Shown here: positions 38,054 to 51,422 of the stretch, in pieces | Layout: every line of letters starts with the position of its first letter | How positions within the stretch are numbered: position 1 is the stretch's first letter | DNA from: Andrena cerasifolii | Lineage: Eukaryota; Arthropoda; Insecta; Hymenoptera; Andrenidae | Assembly: GCF_050908995.1 (NCBI RefSeq) | Contig: NC_135130.1 | Location: 10,719,001 to 10,783,000 of the forward strand | Direction: 5' to 3' | Length of the DNA: 64,000 nucleotides | Notes under the pieces: generated by a model | What the model saw: the letters and a program-made list of their open reading frames with translations, nothing else | Database searches by the model: none | Told to the model about the DNA's origin: nothing | Made by a program: the position numbers and the translations under genes

Positions 38054-41000
38054 CTCATTCGCATAATCACTTCTGGTTTCCATGGTAATTATTTATTAGA
38101 ACACACTCGCTCGGACGTAAAAGTATTATCTACAGACTGTAAATCATTAGGCACCTTTATGAATGTTCATCGCGACGTCTTGTTTCACCACATCACGTAA
38201 CTGATTGCGGTTCCAACAAAGTTTAACTAATTTACGCGTGCCTCGTTAAAAAGCGCAGCAGCTCGCTTCTTCCTTTCTCTTTGCCTAACCCTTTTTCTTT
38301 GTTTCTCTTCCCCTTTCGGGCCGGTTAATTACTCGCGCGGACCGAAACTCGCTTATACGAATTATTTCTATCGAATAACCGCGAGAGCGTGCCTGTCTCT
38401 CCTCTTTCGCTCTCCTGCAACCTGTGAAACGTGAAATTACCAGTCGGATTGAAATGCCTCTTTAATAAGTCTATTTGATGTCCCCCCGGTCGCGGCGACT
38501 GTCCGTCGTAATTTCTATTAACGTTATAAACTGCGCGAGACACGTGGCAGGTTCTACATTTTAATTAGAGACACCGCGCGTCCCCGTATTTTTCCACCTA
38601 GGGCACATCCGCGCGCCTGCGATTTTTCTAACGCTAACGAGAACGAAAGAGAAATACAGATTCGAATTCCACAAATTTACAACGCAAGCAAGAAAAAGCT
38701 GACGTTTAATCCCGGCGGAGTGGATCGTCGAAGGGGGAAAGAAAAATATTAAACGCCGGAAATTTAGTTCGCCGTTTGCTTCTTTCTGACACGGGGGCCC
38801 CGATAATGGGAACAATAAACCCGTCGGGATGAAAGGGCAATTGAAAAATAATGCGACGCGCGAAGGGCACCGGTAAACAAAGGCTCGGAGAATTCGGGGA
38901 ATTTCGAAAACTCGCACGATCGTTGTAAAAACAGATGCGACGATATTCGATAAAGGTGGATTTGAAGCGCGAGCGCGACCGAGCGCGAAACAAATCACAC
39001 GGTATTTCGATTACAACGACGCGTCCCGTAAAGTCGCGGAAAGCGCGCGCGCAACGTTAATCGACGAGGCTAATTTAATCGAGAACGGCCGGCTGGGCTT
39101 TGCTTTCTACTCGAAACAGCGCCACTGAAATTCTGCTCAGGCTCTCCTCGGCGAAAAGGAAAAGGGAACAATAACGCGCGACTGTTATCGCGACGAAGGA
39201 AATTCGTATTATTTCCCAAAGCGACCGCGCTGTCGCCGATAAAGCCGGCCACTAACTGATAAACGATTATCAGCCGAACGAGATGCTATCGGGCCAGATT
39301 AGAAGCAACGCGAGGGACTTCTTTCGCGATCAATCGCAATCCCTACTGTTACCGCACGGGGCCCCGAAAAATGAATTATTCAGCGGGACGAGCGAGCCAC
39401 AATGCAACGCGCTCGAATCCCGAGGCCGATACAGAAGAATGCGAGAACGAGTTCCACTTTTTTCATCCTCTAAAAGAAACTTTCCAGCTAATTAATTTTA
39501 AATGGCGCGCGAGTCGTACAAGCCGGGGGGAGGGAATCGCCAAGCCGGCTAAATAGTATCTTAATGATGCAATTGTATGAGCAATAACGCGCCATGGAAA
39601 CGCTGATGCTGCAACGTAACGCCACGCAAATACGAGCGTACAGCAATAATCACGCTTTGCTATTGTCTATATGGTAATGATAGATATTGCGAGATTATTC
39701 GGCAACGCCGGCGGTGCGAGCGCTTTAAAGAGAGTGCGCACAGGCTCGTTATTAGAACCCCTCCTTTCCCCGGCAAAAAGTCGCGGCAACAAGTAATAGC
39801 TGAATCGAACCGGGCTGCGCACAGGGCGGCAAGAAACGAATCCGCGAAACAGCAATCAGCATTTTGCAAGAAACGCTGTTCCGCGACATCGCGTGCGACC
39901 GTAGTTTCCTCCGTGTCGCAACGCAGCGATCGTAATTGTTATCAGCGCTTAATGGGCCCCGGAGGCCAGTTTCCATCGGTCAATTGAAATTCTGACCGCC
40001 CCCTCCCGTCTCTCCCCCTATTTATTGTCACTTGTTATTAAATCCAGGGGACAAAAAAAAAGAAACGCTCGCGCGCGTACGGTTGACGCTCCGAGGAATC
40101 TAGGTTATTCCGTGACGCGCAACTTTAATGCACTCGCGCGTCGCTTATTTATAGGCATTTTCGGCGTTGCACATCAACGCCGGGGATCCGTTGTCGTTTG
40201 TCAAACGACCCATAATTGGACCGCGCGCGGGCTGCTTTCTTTTATGGATTGTCCGCGGAAGAACGGAAATGAAATGTTTATCAGCCGACTGGGAATGATT
40301 TAAAGAAATCGCTCCGGGTAGTTTAACTGTGTATTTAGTGTTAAACACCGAGGGGGTAGAATATTGGTGGAGCGTAGTCGGGTATCGAACGGGATTGTTT
40401 ATTGACTCGATTGAATTTTACACGAGCGCAGCTCGTTACGCTGAGATCCCCGGTACAATATAATCATCGTTTACCGAGAGAGTTACGCAATAATATTGTT
40501 CCGTTAATGGATTTCCAGCGGATTGAATCGCTCGCTCGGAGTTGTCAATGGCGTAACTCGCCGGGCGGAACGACTCGATCATTTTCCGTATGAAAATGTG
40601 CGTTTCCTTTCTTTAGTTAACAAGCACGATCAGCATGCCGATATTTCGCGGCTAAATGTGTACCTCTCCGGCTGATCGATGCACCGTTGCAACTGCCGCG
40701 CTTCGCTTACCGCTCCTCCGGCCCGAGAAAATATGTTTTCGTGACAGAAAGTTTGTGTGCCGTTAGCTCCGAGCGCGATCGCTCCACAGATTTACCTATT
40801 ACAGCGTGTTATTCATGCCGCGGCGGTAATTTGTGTTCGAATTACAGGAGAATTGTTCCGAGAGATTGTTCGAGTCGCTTGAATTCAGCTTCCAGCGGGG
40901 AACTCGCTCGCCTATTATTGCACAATCGCCGATGATTTCATTCGTCCATTTCGGCTCGTTCATCCGCTCTCGTCGAGCTTAATTTATATAATCGTTCCTT

Positions 41001-41338
41001 ATTTTTCGCCCCTTTCTCTTCCTACGACGAGATTGATCTCGCCCCTCGCCAGCGTCGCCCGCCGGTTCGTTTCTTCTTGCCACGCTTCTCCTCACCATTA
41101 TTACAATCGTTCTTTCTAAACACCGCTCGCGAGCCCACTCTTCATTCTAAACTGTACGAGCCGCGCGTAACGGCAGCCGTGGGTCCGATGAATTTTTCAT
41201 TCCACCGGGCTCTCCTCGGCCAGTCATTCAAACTGATTCGAGGAAAACATTGCGAGGACATTACCTCGAGTACTTTATATCGAAGGAGAATTATCTTTGC
41301 TGCCGCTTGCGTCCTCTTATATTACGCAAAAAGAATTT
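38054..41338. other. non-coding stretch
   Basis: No supported gene, element end or tandem array. It is CpG-rich sequence with short spurious frames. Confidence 0.6.
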
Positions 41339-41830
41339 AAAACAAATTGAAAAATATCTTTTTAATATTTTTTTGTGTGACATAAGAGTAGCTTAGTAAA
41401 TTCGGAAAAGCTTTATTTCGTTGTGTTGTATTTACTGAGAAAAATATTTTAAAAAATGAAAACAAATGAAAACCGACTTCAGGAAAATTAAAATCCACTA
41501 AAAAGTAAAAAATAATTTTTTCATCATTTCCACTGTGTAAATCTGGCGCCGACTTAAACAAATTCAGTCCCAGATTAAATAAGCGGAAAAATTACTTTAC
41601 TTTTTATTGTATTTTTATTTTTTTAAAGACGGTTTTAATTTCTTTTTAATTAGACACACCATACTGAGGAGATATGCGCGGTTTTGTACATAAAATAATA
41701 ATAATTAGATGACTTTAGACTTTGCTAACCAGAACTGACAAAATATTGAGCTAGTGGTATGCCCACCGCGGCATCGCCCTCTTTCGAATAAAAAAAGATC
41801 ATCAAAATCAGTGCATATGCTGAGGGGTTA
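41339..41830 (-). mobile_element. interspersed repeat family, copy A
   Basis: On the minus strand this matches copy B at 55178-55655 over several blocks: CTCAGCATATG, GATTTTGAT, TTTTTTATTCGAAAGA, TAATTATTATT followed by TTATGTAC, AAATTAAAACCG, and a late ACACAGTG(C/G)AAATGATGA palindromic section. Motifs such as ACCGACTT, AAAATCCACTAAAAAGTAAA and long A/T runs recall widespread insect repeats. There is no coding capacity and I do not assign a class. Confidence 0.7.
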
Positions 41831-44790
41831 AGTATAAAAAAAAATATAAAACCTCCTCCTTCTCGAAGTCGTTAAAAATAGCTGAATTTTTCAGTCGATC
41901 AAAATAGAATGACCCCTTAATTTCGCAAATTTGCCTTCTACATTCCCCGCAAGAGCTTCCAGTCCAAAGCTTTCGATCGATTCGCCGAAAACGCGGGACA
42001 TGGCTATCGAAGCTATTTAATTTCGCCCACGCTTTTCCGAAATGCGAGTGAATCCACGGCCGCGAGAGACACGTTTGAGAAGCCACCTTATAAGTGAAAG
42101 TAGCTGATCTCCGTTGCGCGCCGGATGTGCACGGTGTTACGTTGTCGGCGACGCTGGGGGTTGTCCCAGTTACGTGGCCCACCCTTGCGCCCCGATGCGA
42201 GGGCCCCGATATCGTAATACATAATAATCGGCCCGAAACGCGATCAAGGGGAAGCACGCAACTTCCAACGTTTCACTCTTCCGGCGATATTCTACAACCG
42301 GATGATGAATATTCAACGAAGCCTCGGGGTTGAATGATTCCGACCCAGTCAGTCGGCGAACCGCTGGCAAAGGCTTGCCAGCAGCAGGGTAGAAGAAGAC
42401 ACGGTGGATGAAAAAGGGCGAAAATCCGCAGCGACGGGGGATGGAGCAGAGAAAAAAAGAGGGGCTGCGCACACAATCGGGACGGTCTGTTAAATAAGCT
42501 GACACTCAAAAAGTGGGTGGCTGACAGTTCGAAGGGAGTCGCGCGAAATCAGGAATCCCTACGGGCGCTTTTGTAATAACTTTAGAGGGCGCTTTCCAAG
42601 GAATTAATCGCGACGCTGCTGCTCCCTATGCTTTGCCATTGTTTTTCTTGTTCTTCAGATATAGCTTCGCCCGTTTCCTTAAATTTAGTTGGAGAAATTT
42701 TATTAATAATGAGATTGGTAATTGGAATAATTCTTTTCTAAGATTTAGTGGACAATGTTTTTCACGGAGGTTAAGTTTACGATTGAAATTGAATAGAGGA
42801 GATTTATTTAATTATTTTACTTCATTCATTCATTGAATTCCTTTAAATTGTTTATTTTTCAGTTTAATTAGGTATATTTTATTGTTTAAAAAGTTGAATT
42901 AAAACTTTGATCTGTGGGATCCAGGATGTAGTATCCTTCGAATGTAAAGCTTGGAATTATTTTTAGAATAATAATTCTTGTACTTTTATATTTATGACTG
43001 GTACATACATCGGTGTGATTCGATTTAAGATCGCCCGGAAAATAATGAACCGCTGCTTTCCCTAAGCAAAGGGAGGCGCATAAATGAGTCGGGAATAACA
43101 ATCCAGTATTCGGCGGACACTGTTGGCAGCAAGCTACGAACGCCAACAAATAGCCGATATCTTTCGCGAGGCATTATTAATTCCCCCGATAACGCGCTAT
43201 CTTTTATTCATGGAGGGAAATGTGACGATAAAACGGGAGTGGGCGGCCGCTTGCGGCAGCTAATTTCCCCCCAGAACTCGAAGAAACAACGCGCACTCGT
43301 CACCTCCACCCTCTTATCCCCTTCGTTACATCGCCGGAGCGAAGAATTTCCTGTCCGGCGCTCCCCGCCGCGGTTATCGATATCGAAGCGTAAAAGAACG
43401 CTCGAGAAGTACCTAGCCTCAAAGAAAATAGAATTACCTTCATTCCGTCGGAATGAAAGGCTTCGGCGCAACTCTCGTAGCTGGAATTAATGAAACTCGT
43501 TAATTTCGCCGGGGCGCGCGCGGACCGAAGTATTCAAAGCCCCCGGGGGAGGGAGTGCTTCGTGGCGTTGAACAAAGGTGGTGAAAAAAATCGGCGCGCT
43601 CAACAATAATATACAACGTAACGATCCCGTATTCTTTGGAATTACCGGCGCTCGCCGAGCGAATCAAGTCTGCATTTAGGTGAATGGGTTCTCGCCCCGT
43701 CGATACGTTATATTTCTCGCGGCAACGCGGGCTGCATAATCGATGGAATGCCACATAAACGGGAGGGCTAGCTGTTTCTCTTTTTCCCCCCTCTCACCCT
43801 CCCGGCCACGGTCAATATAAATTCCGATATTTCACCGGTTGGAAAAAGGCAATTACTTTTGATACGTGTCAGCGCGGAAGGTAATCGCATCTGTCATAAG
43901 CATACGGGGAAGATAAGTTATCGCTGGTAACTCGATTCCTCTCGGTCGTGCGCACGGTGGCGCACGCGAGCCTGCCGCCTCTTTAACGATCATTACAAGC
44001 GGAGACTATCGCCCCGCTCTATTTGTCCTCTTTCCGCGCTTCTGCGGAAACGAGAACGAGTTAGAATTAAACAGCAGATTAAACGCTCGCCCGGGGACCC
44101 GTCTCTTCCTGCGCTCGCCCGACGTCGCAGGAACGATGACGAGGCCAACGGTCCTCCGCGAACGTTCGCGTTCATTAACGGAGCTCGATTAGCCGGTGAT
44201 TATTTGAGGTGACTGCACGGGCGTCGATCCGCGGCCAGATCTAGCGGTAATCTCTGCTCGTCCCTGGCTCTCGCGCAAAAAGGGACGAGTCATCTAGCAG
44301 CGGCAGGGGGCTGAATAATCTCCGAGACACTGGGACGATACTCGGAGTTAAACTTTTTCCCCTCCAGAGCGACTAGATTCTATCAAGCGGCGGAATTTAT
44401 GCTAACTCGAGTGGCATCGCAACGAATAGGATTGTCCCTAATAACTCGTGTCAGCGGTTGATCCGGCGCGAAGTAAATAACGAAAAGGCGGCGGGGTGAA
44501 TAGGGGGGTGGAGGGAAAGAGAGAGGGGAGAATAGAGACTTGCCTCGTTTCGTGTTGCGGCGCATGTCGAGTGACCGTGCGAACTGGAAAGTCGTCGGTG
44601 TGCAACGCGCGCATGATTGTTCTCCGGCAACTTGCCGCGATTCAGTAATTAATTCCACGTCCCGCGGAATGTAAATCATCGCTCTGTTACCCAAATGAAT
44701 GTCAATAAAACGTTTCCACCGCACGAACAACCAATCGCTGAGCAGATTGCCTCCCGGGGTACATGCATTGTCTTGTCGTTAGGGAATTCA
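41831..44790. other. non-coding stretch
   Basis: No recognisable exon. The 149-codon minus frame at 41808-42257 starts inside copy A's flank and shows no family motif. An AT-rich patch lies at about 42640-42960. Confidence 0.6.
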
Positions 44791-44794
44791 TTAA

Positions 44795-45501
44795 GGGGTT
44801 ACCTACCCCGTCAGGAGGTGGAAAAAGAATCGATTCTTTGGGAATTTATTTGAGAAAGTACGTGCATATTTTTGTGCACTGCTTTTTGTATTCAAATCAG
44901 GGACACTTTGACAGGTTATTGTATTATGTTTTGGTATAAAAATATTTAGTCACTGCAAAATTACAACTGATTTCCCGGAAGCTGGTTTTAGAACGGTGAC
45001 CACGATTTCTCCGAAACCGCTTCACCGATCTTTCTGAAACTTAGTAGGCTTCTTCTAGAGATTCAGATCTAGTCTTTAATCGAAGCATGTGTTCTTCCAA
45101 TGCATAGTTTTTACTTTATGGATGAAAAACGAGTGTTTTTTCTACGAAAATCGATCTTCCACTTTAAACATCTGCCATTTTGTCCCAGATTAATATTCTA
45201 TAAAACGGAACGATTAGAAACTAGATAGACTGTTGTACTAACTAAATCTTCTTCGTTTTTTTGTTTCAGATAACCCAGTTCCGAATAATGTTGGTCACCG
45301 CAAAACGTGTTTCTAAAAACAGCTTCCGGGAAATCAGTTGTAATTGTGCAATAACTAAATATTTTTATACCGAAACATAATGTAATAACCTGTTAAAGTG
45401 TCCTTCATCTGAATACAAAAGCCATTGCATAAAAATATGCATGTACTTTCTGAAATAAATTCCCAAAGATTCGATTCTTTTTCTACCTGACGGTAGGTAA
45501 C
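44795..45501. mobile_element. TTAA-flanked element with arms of about 200 bp
   Basis: TTAA flanks both ends (44791-44794 and 45502-45505). Arms of about 200 bp are inverse complements with modest divergence. Shared blocks include TTACCTACC, AAAAAGAATCGA, TTTGGGAATTTATTT, GTATAAAAATATTTAGT and TTACAACTGATTTCCCGGAAGCTG. The central 300 bp or so is unique and non-coding. The target duplication is compatible with piggyBac-type mobilisation. The outermost bases differ (an extra GGGG on the left). Confidence 0.78.
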
Positions 45502-45505
45502 TTAA

Positions 45506-45789
45506 GGGGAAACACCACATTTCTCAGAATTTTTTTCAGGAATAATTTACAGTTTTCATAGAAAATTGGTATTACCTACTTTTAGTAAGCTCTCTTAAGA
45601 GACTATGCAAAAAAAATAAAAAGAATAACAGCCATAAATTATAATATATTCATTAATCTTCCAGACCCCCACGCGAGCTGCTCGAATGTGTAACTATGGA
45701 ACAGCAAGTCCGAAATGAAATTTAATTTTTTTTCTACAAACTATACGAGTGTAGTTTCCGTTGTACGCACCGATTTGTGGTGTTCCCCT
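45506..45789. mobile_element. short TTAA-flanked MITE
   Basis: A 284-bp element with ends GGGGAAACACCACA and, inverted at the other side, AGGGGAACACCACA, flanked by TTAA at 45502-45505 and 45790-45793. Its left TTAA is the same tetranucleotide that closes the neighbouring element on its right. It has no coding capacity. Confidence 0.75.
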
Positions 45790-45793
45790 TTAA

Positions 45794-47364
45794 GGGATAA
45801 TTACCTCGGAGGATTTTGGATCTGCGGAGCCCTTCGCGAGATAAATTAAAGCTCATCAACGGGAACGCGATTACAGCTGAAGCGTATTTGATATTTGAAT
45901 AATATTCCCGGCTTTATTTCGCCGGGGCTCTCGAGAATACTCGATCAGAGCGATCTGACTCCAGAAGTTACAGGTTATCTCGCAGTGTCCTAAAAATTTC
46001 ATCGAAGCAAAGTGAGCAGCGAGGAGCCCGTGGAAATAGAATTTACGATGAAACGGGACGACATTCTCGAATAACGGCCCGAGTCTCCGGCGAGCCGAGG
46101 ATCCAAGGAAATTAACCAGCTTTCGGCTAAACAAAAATGAAGCGCGCCCTGCGAGACGTCCGTTTTGCATTCGCGGCGTAACGCCCGCGAAAATCCCGAT
46201 TCCTCCGTTGGAAAGCTAGATTTTACTTTTAACGAGCCCCGAGCTCCCGCGCCCAGCGAATTAATTGTCGGGTTTGTTTTCGCAAAACAACGTCGGGGAA
46301 ATTAACAATTCACCATCGCGGTTTACGAGTCGGCTTCCCGTCGCGGGAGGTGCCATTTTTGTCGCGTTATCGTTTCAAGATTAAGCCCCGAGGTGCGCCA
46401 ATAAAGCTCTGCGAGTCTCTTTCGACGGGGCTTTGAATTCATAGCCCGTAGAACTCGCTTGTCGCGGTGAGGAAGCACAGAGGAGCCTGTACAGACTTTT
46501 GATCGGCAGTGTATATAGTTCGTTAAGGCGTATAGTTAATAAACGCTATCGCGCGGATAACCCTGCGCCACGCGATTTAACGAGGGAAGGGTCGTGAGAG
46601 GTTTCCTTCGCTTAGGATCATCGATTGCCACGATCGATCGCGAACGATTCACCTGCCCGTGGCCTGGCCTGCGAGCCGTCGCTATCGTCCATCGGGGAGA
46701 GTATTATTTAAAGAGCCTGTAGCTGGGTAGAGCCCGTGTCCCGACCTCTAACATAATCGCGAGACACCTGGGGAAATCGGTGTTGCACGTTACTGCTGAG
46801 AAACAGGTTCCCCGATCACTTGCCGTCGAAAAGAAAATTTCAATGACGGTTATTGCTCGCCTGTCTATTCGGACGTGTCTGTTTGCTCGATTAATGGGAA
46901 ATTCCCCGGGCTTTGCCGAGATAAATGGACGTTTTAACAATTCGCAGCGCGCCGCTGTGTTTCTCAGCTTGTAAAACTTGACGAGAGTTTGCGCGATAGA
47001 ACGAATGGCGATCGAGCCTATTTATTAAGGGTCCGTTCTACTTTGCCGATGGACATTCGTTTTCTTCCAACTAAATCCCCGCGGAACTTTTATTTCGAAT
47101 AAACCAGGTCAAAATTAGGGTGGTCACCGCAAACTAGTGAATCAAGGATCGCTGTCGAGAGAGTGCTGATATTTCTTTTATTTATCTATATTTTCCATCG
47201 CAAAAATTACTACAAGTAGTTTAACGTGTACACTTTCGAATACATAAAGGTTCGATTAAAAAAAGCCATCAAGTTTTCCCACCAAAAATTCCCGAATACA
47301 CATGTTTCTTCGGACCTCGCAGGTAGGCATAACCCCTTAATGCACGGATTTTCGATTTATTTTT
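45794..47364. other. non-coding stretch
   Basis: No supported features. CpG-rich sequence. Confidence 0.6.
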
Positions 47365-47541
47365 GGTTAAATGTTTATTATTCCTCGCTGCGTAGAATCG
47401 TATTTTTCATGTTTCCAAAATATTATAGAAAACGTGTGGATTTAAATCGCAATGTTTGCTCCTTAAATCCACACATTTGTAATTATATCGTGGAGATATG
47501 AAATGTACAATTCTATACAGCGAGGAATAATAAATATTTAA
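47365..47541. repeat. foldback repeat
   Basis: A left arm starting GGTTAAATGTTTATTATTCC pairs with the inverse complement of the right arm ending AATAATAAATATTTAAC. A tight inner hairpin, GTGTGGATTTAA with TTAAATCCACAC, lies at the centre. The whole unit could fold into one long stem. It is probably a decayed MITE; I could not define target duplications. Confidence 0.75.
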
Positions 47542-50500
47542 CACGGAAAAAAGAACAGTATCCTGAAAAAAATCATGAAAACAGGCCTCTTTTTCGACGG
47601 GCAAAGCAGAATGGCCTCTTAAGCTGCGCACGGGCGTGTAATTAATTAAAATATTAGCTCCGTTCCCGGCGCATATTTTTATTTCGCGTGTCGCTCGGCG
47701 AGTCTGGAATACAATGAATTTAACGAGGCTGTAATCGCATGCAACTAGATCACGAGCATCCGATTTGTCGTAATAAATAGTATCGCGTAATTAGAACAGC
47801 ATTTCGGGGCCGCCGAAATACCGAGCGAAAGAAACGTCACAATTACGCGGAATGCGGGTTAATTAAAACTTTCTCGTCGATCAGAAACTCTTGCTCGAAA
47901 CAGTGGAGAGCGAGCACGTTGCAAATGACGAAAAATAAGAGGGGGGAAGCGTCGACAGGCAATAACGATCATTAACAGCTCATTAATATTAACTCAGCCC
48001 GCGGCTTTTAATGAATTTCTTCGAACGGAGGCGCCCGCTTGTATCTCATTCACCCTTACGCGTCTCATTGTCAGAACAATCGTCGGGGAACAGCGAAAAT
48101 AGTCTTTCCGAAAGATTCCTCGAGGGGCACGATGGAAAATTTACAGCTGCATCGCGTGCAAGCGTAAAAGAAGGTGGAGCTAAACTGGCAAATACGTCTG
48201 TTACGCAATCATTTCCCCTTCGCAGCGAGCTGCCACAATAATAGAATGCATTTTCCATTTGCCCAATTCCCAGCAGTAATTACGTCGCACCTCTCTATCG
48301 AGTTTTGAATCCATTCCGCCGTCGCCTCCACCCCCCGCCCGGGCAGAATTGCGAGCAGAGCTTGATCGCGGCAACAACCGAGTAAAAATTGCTTCTGTAC
48401 ACGCCTGACAGCATGGGACAGGGTCAAGAGTGCTTCCGCGAGTGCCGCAAGTCCGCCACAGTGCTGGAAAAGGACTTAAAGCCCAAGGAGACCTCGCTAG
48501 CAGCCCCTATTCCGATCGGTTCTCGTTGCCGGGCCGAGTCAAACGAAATAACAGTCGCTTTTCAACGGCAAACGACACTCCGAGGTGATAATACTTGGAT
48601 AGCGAATTGATTCCGATCGGTTAGCACGCGGCTGGAGTTGGATAAAAAAAAAGGAGCAACCCCAGCGCTCATAGTTGCAAACCCTTCGCAAGAGAATCGA
48701 TAATAGACGGGGCCGGCGTGACGAAAATAAAAAAAAAAAGGGAAAAACGTTGGATTCACTCGGCGGGACCGTAATCTTTCGTTCTGCACGGCTGCCGATT
48801 TGTCGCGCGGCCGATTGACACTTTGCGCTCGGGATTTGTTTATGCCGGCCGATCGAAACCTCTACGATCAAAGATTTCGAAATGTTCCACTGCCTCGCCC
48901 CTCTACTCGCCGAGTTCGAACGAATTCGAAAGCGATAATCGTCCGTCTAATTTTTCCACGGCTTGCTTCCACCCCCTCGCCGCCGACGTCCGCTTTTCAA
49001 CGACTCGAGAACCAGCAGAAATGCTGTCCCAATTTTTCGTAACAGCCATCCTTTCACGCGTGCTCGGCCGCTGGCGTTCCGAGTATCCCCGGCCGAGAAA
49101 TCAAAATACCAAATCGCTGTGATTCTCGGTTAATTAACGAGGAACGCATCGCTTTCGCGCGACTCTCGCGCGACACCCGGGTAACTAATGGCTCCTCGAG
49201 CTGCGCTTTGTGTGTGTGTTTTTTTTTTTTTAAATTTCGATTCACGACACTTCCGAGCGATTTCCGGCGTAACAGCTGTCGCTGCGACGGAATTACAATA
49301 CAAATTGGTTTTTCAATCGCGATTCGAGTTACACGCCCAGGCACCGGGCTGAAATTACGGGACGGCCGTCAGCTGAAGTTATTTCGTTTGTTGTATAAAT
49401 AAAAATACCAGCCAGGGAAACATCAGAGACCTATCAGGGACACCAAGCCCGTGTCTAAATAAAGCACGGCGAAAACGCTTTTATAAAAGTTCAAGCGGCT
49501 TATGATTCATGGGCCGCTCGAACCGCCGTGTAAAAACGAGGAGGAATTAACTTTGGATATCAGCCGCGACGAGATGTTACATTCAAATTGTAAATTATAT
49601 TTCTCAAAGCCGATACGTCGCTCTCGACGAATCACCGAGGGTGTCAGAATTTTCTCCCAGCCGGTTTTCACGGGAGAACGAAGAAGTACGTTTCTTCTAA
49701 CGCGATGCGATTCGGATATCGTCCTAATCTTTTTATCTACGCGACAAATGTCGTTGGTAAGGGCAGCTGTTTAAACGAGCAGTTTTTACCGGTGCCCCGC
49801 GCACAACGCGCTTCTTTCTTATCCGGTGACAGAACAGTTAGAAGATCGGCGAGACCGAGGAATTGTCTCGCGTGCCTCGATTAGAAAATTCGCGGCTAAA
49901 TAAAAATCAAGACGAATTTCATTCGCTGCGTATTTCCCGAAAATTAACAGCACAGCGACGGCAGGGAGGAGCGCGGAATTCGCGGAGCGTGGCAAACTTC
50001 TCCTCGCAAGTTGCAGGAAAAAGTTGGGCAAATATTTCCTACTGAAAATGAAGCGAAAGATCCCGGTCGGAGAATACTCAGCATCCCCGGCGCGTCTGTC
50101 AGCGTTTCGACGTTTTTTTCGCAACGAAGCAACGAGCAGAAATTTTTGTTTACTCGCAGAATCGATTCAGAAGCAAAGCTTCATCGCCGGTTCCATCGAA
50201 AAATCAACCGGCTCCTATCAGCCATCGGTTCCCCTATATTCCAACAAATCATGTCGCCGATCTCGACGGACGATCAAACTACCCATCGCCTCGAGTGGCG
50301 TCCAAATTTTATTCCTTGCCAATCAATCTATCGGCCCGTCGAGTGGAGGGGGCACTAGAAAAAATTTCACCGCAAAAAAGCTGCCGAAAACTTGACGGAG
50401 GGAAAGCTCGGGTGTCAAAGTGCGAGAGGAAGCGGTCGCCACTTTCATTCATCAAAATCGCGACGAAGCGACGCGTGCACGGTTCGCCTGATGCCAGCAA

Positions 50501-51422
50501 ACCTCGGCCACGATGTCGGCCAATTTATCGAGCTAAGAAAGCAGTTAGACCTTGCTCGCGTGACCACATAGAGGCTGCTCGACGGTCCAGGAAGTTTTCG
50601 AGAGGAGAGACCGGATATCTTTGTTGTCTGCTCGTAAACGAGACTTATTGTTGCTGGCCGTAGCGTTTTCTGCTTGACCCGGTTAGGAGGCTGCTTCGAA
50701 TCCCTCTTCACGCATTCGCGACGTGCCCACGCCTCTTAACGAACGCATCAACCGCGGCTCTTAGCCCTTCGGGCCTTGAAACGTTCTGGAAAAATTGTTA
50801 AAACCCGCGGTGCGCGTCAAAGACAAGCCTCCGGTACACCGTGCACGTGCAATTAGATCGATAATCTCGAAGCGACCTCTGTCGATGCTCTCCTCCCCCC
50901 CTTCTACGTTTCAATTTACATGCGCCCCGTAATATCAGTTTATCAGCCTACCCAGCAGTGTTCACAAACAAGGTTAAAGAACAGAATAAAAGGGCAAACA
51001 TTTGCATTTCGTCAGCACACGTATCCTCCGCTCGACAAATTCCACGGATACGTCCCCCTATCTTATCATTTCACGCGTATCCAAACAGTCAAACAATCAA
51101 ATCCCTGTCGCTCGATAATGCATCTTCACCTTACGTTTCCCGTTCCACGGGGGAAAAGAGAGTACCTAATAAAGCCGTGATCACGGAAACAAGTCGATCA
51201 CGCCTGATCGACAATGACAGGCTCGCGCCCACTCTCTCCCCGGCGCCCCGATCGCTTGCATAATCGAACCGTCCCAACGCAATGGGAAACACAGCGCATC
51301 GGTTCCCGTATCAGCCTCGAATCACGCCTAAAGGTACCAGAAACCGTAGCAGGGCCATTTTTAATTTCATCTTGACTGGACGGAGCTTCCCGCGCAGAAA
51401 TTCTGCCGCGGAATGCACGAGC
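47542..51422. other. non-coding stretch
   Basis: No secure gene. One codon-like segment at 48414-48582 is listed separately. A T-run lies at about 49217-49231. Confidence 0.55.
48414..48582 (+). CDS. possible unidentified exon (weak)
   Basis: A plus-strand frame here has G/C-ending codons (many AAG, GAG, CGC, TGC) and starts MGQGQECFRECRKSAT. An AG acceptor (CCTGACAG) lies just before it and a GTGATA donor just after. I do not recognise the peptide and see no domain, so this may be chance. It is recorded only because its codon use differs from that of most spurious frames nearby. Confidence 0.15.

Noticed and set aside
41808..42257. 149-codon minus-strand frame
   Set aside because: Starts in the flank of an interspersed repeat and shows no motif or splice support.
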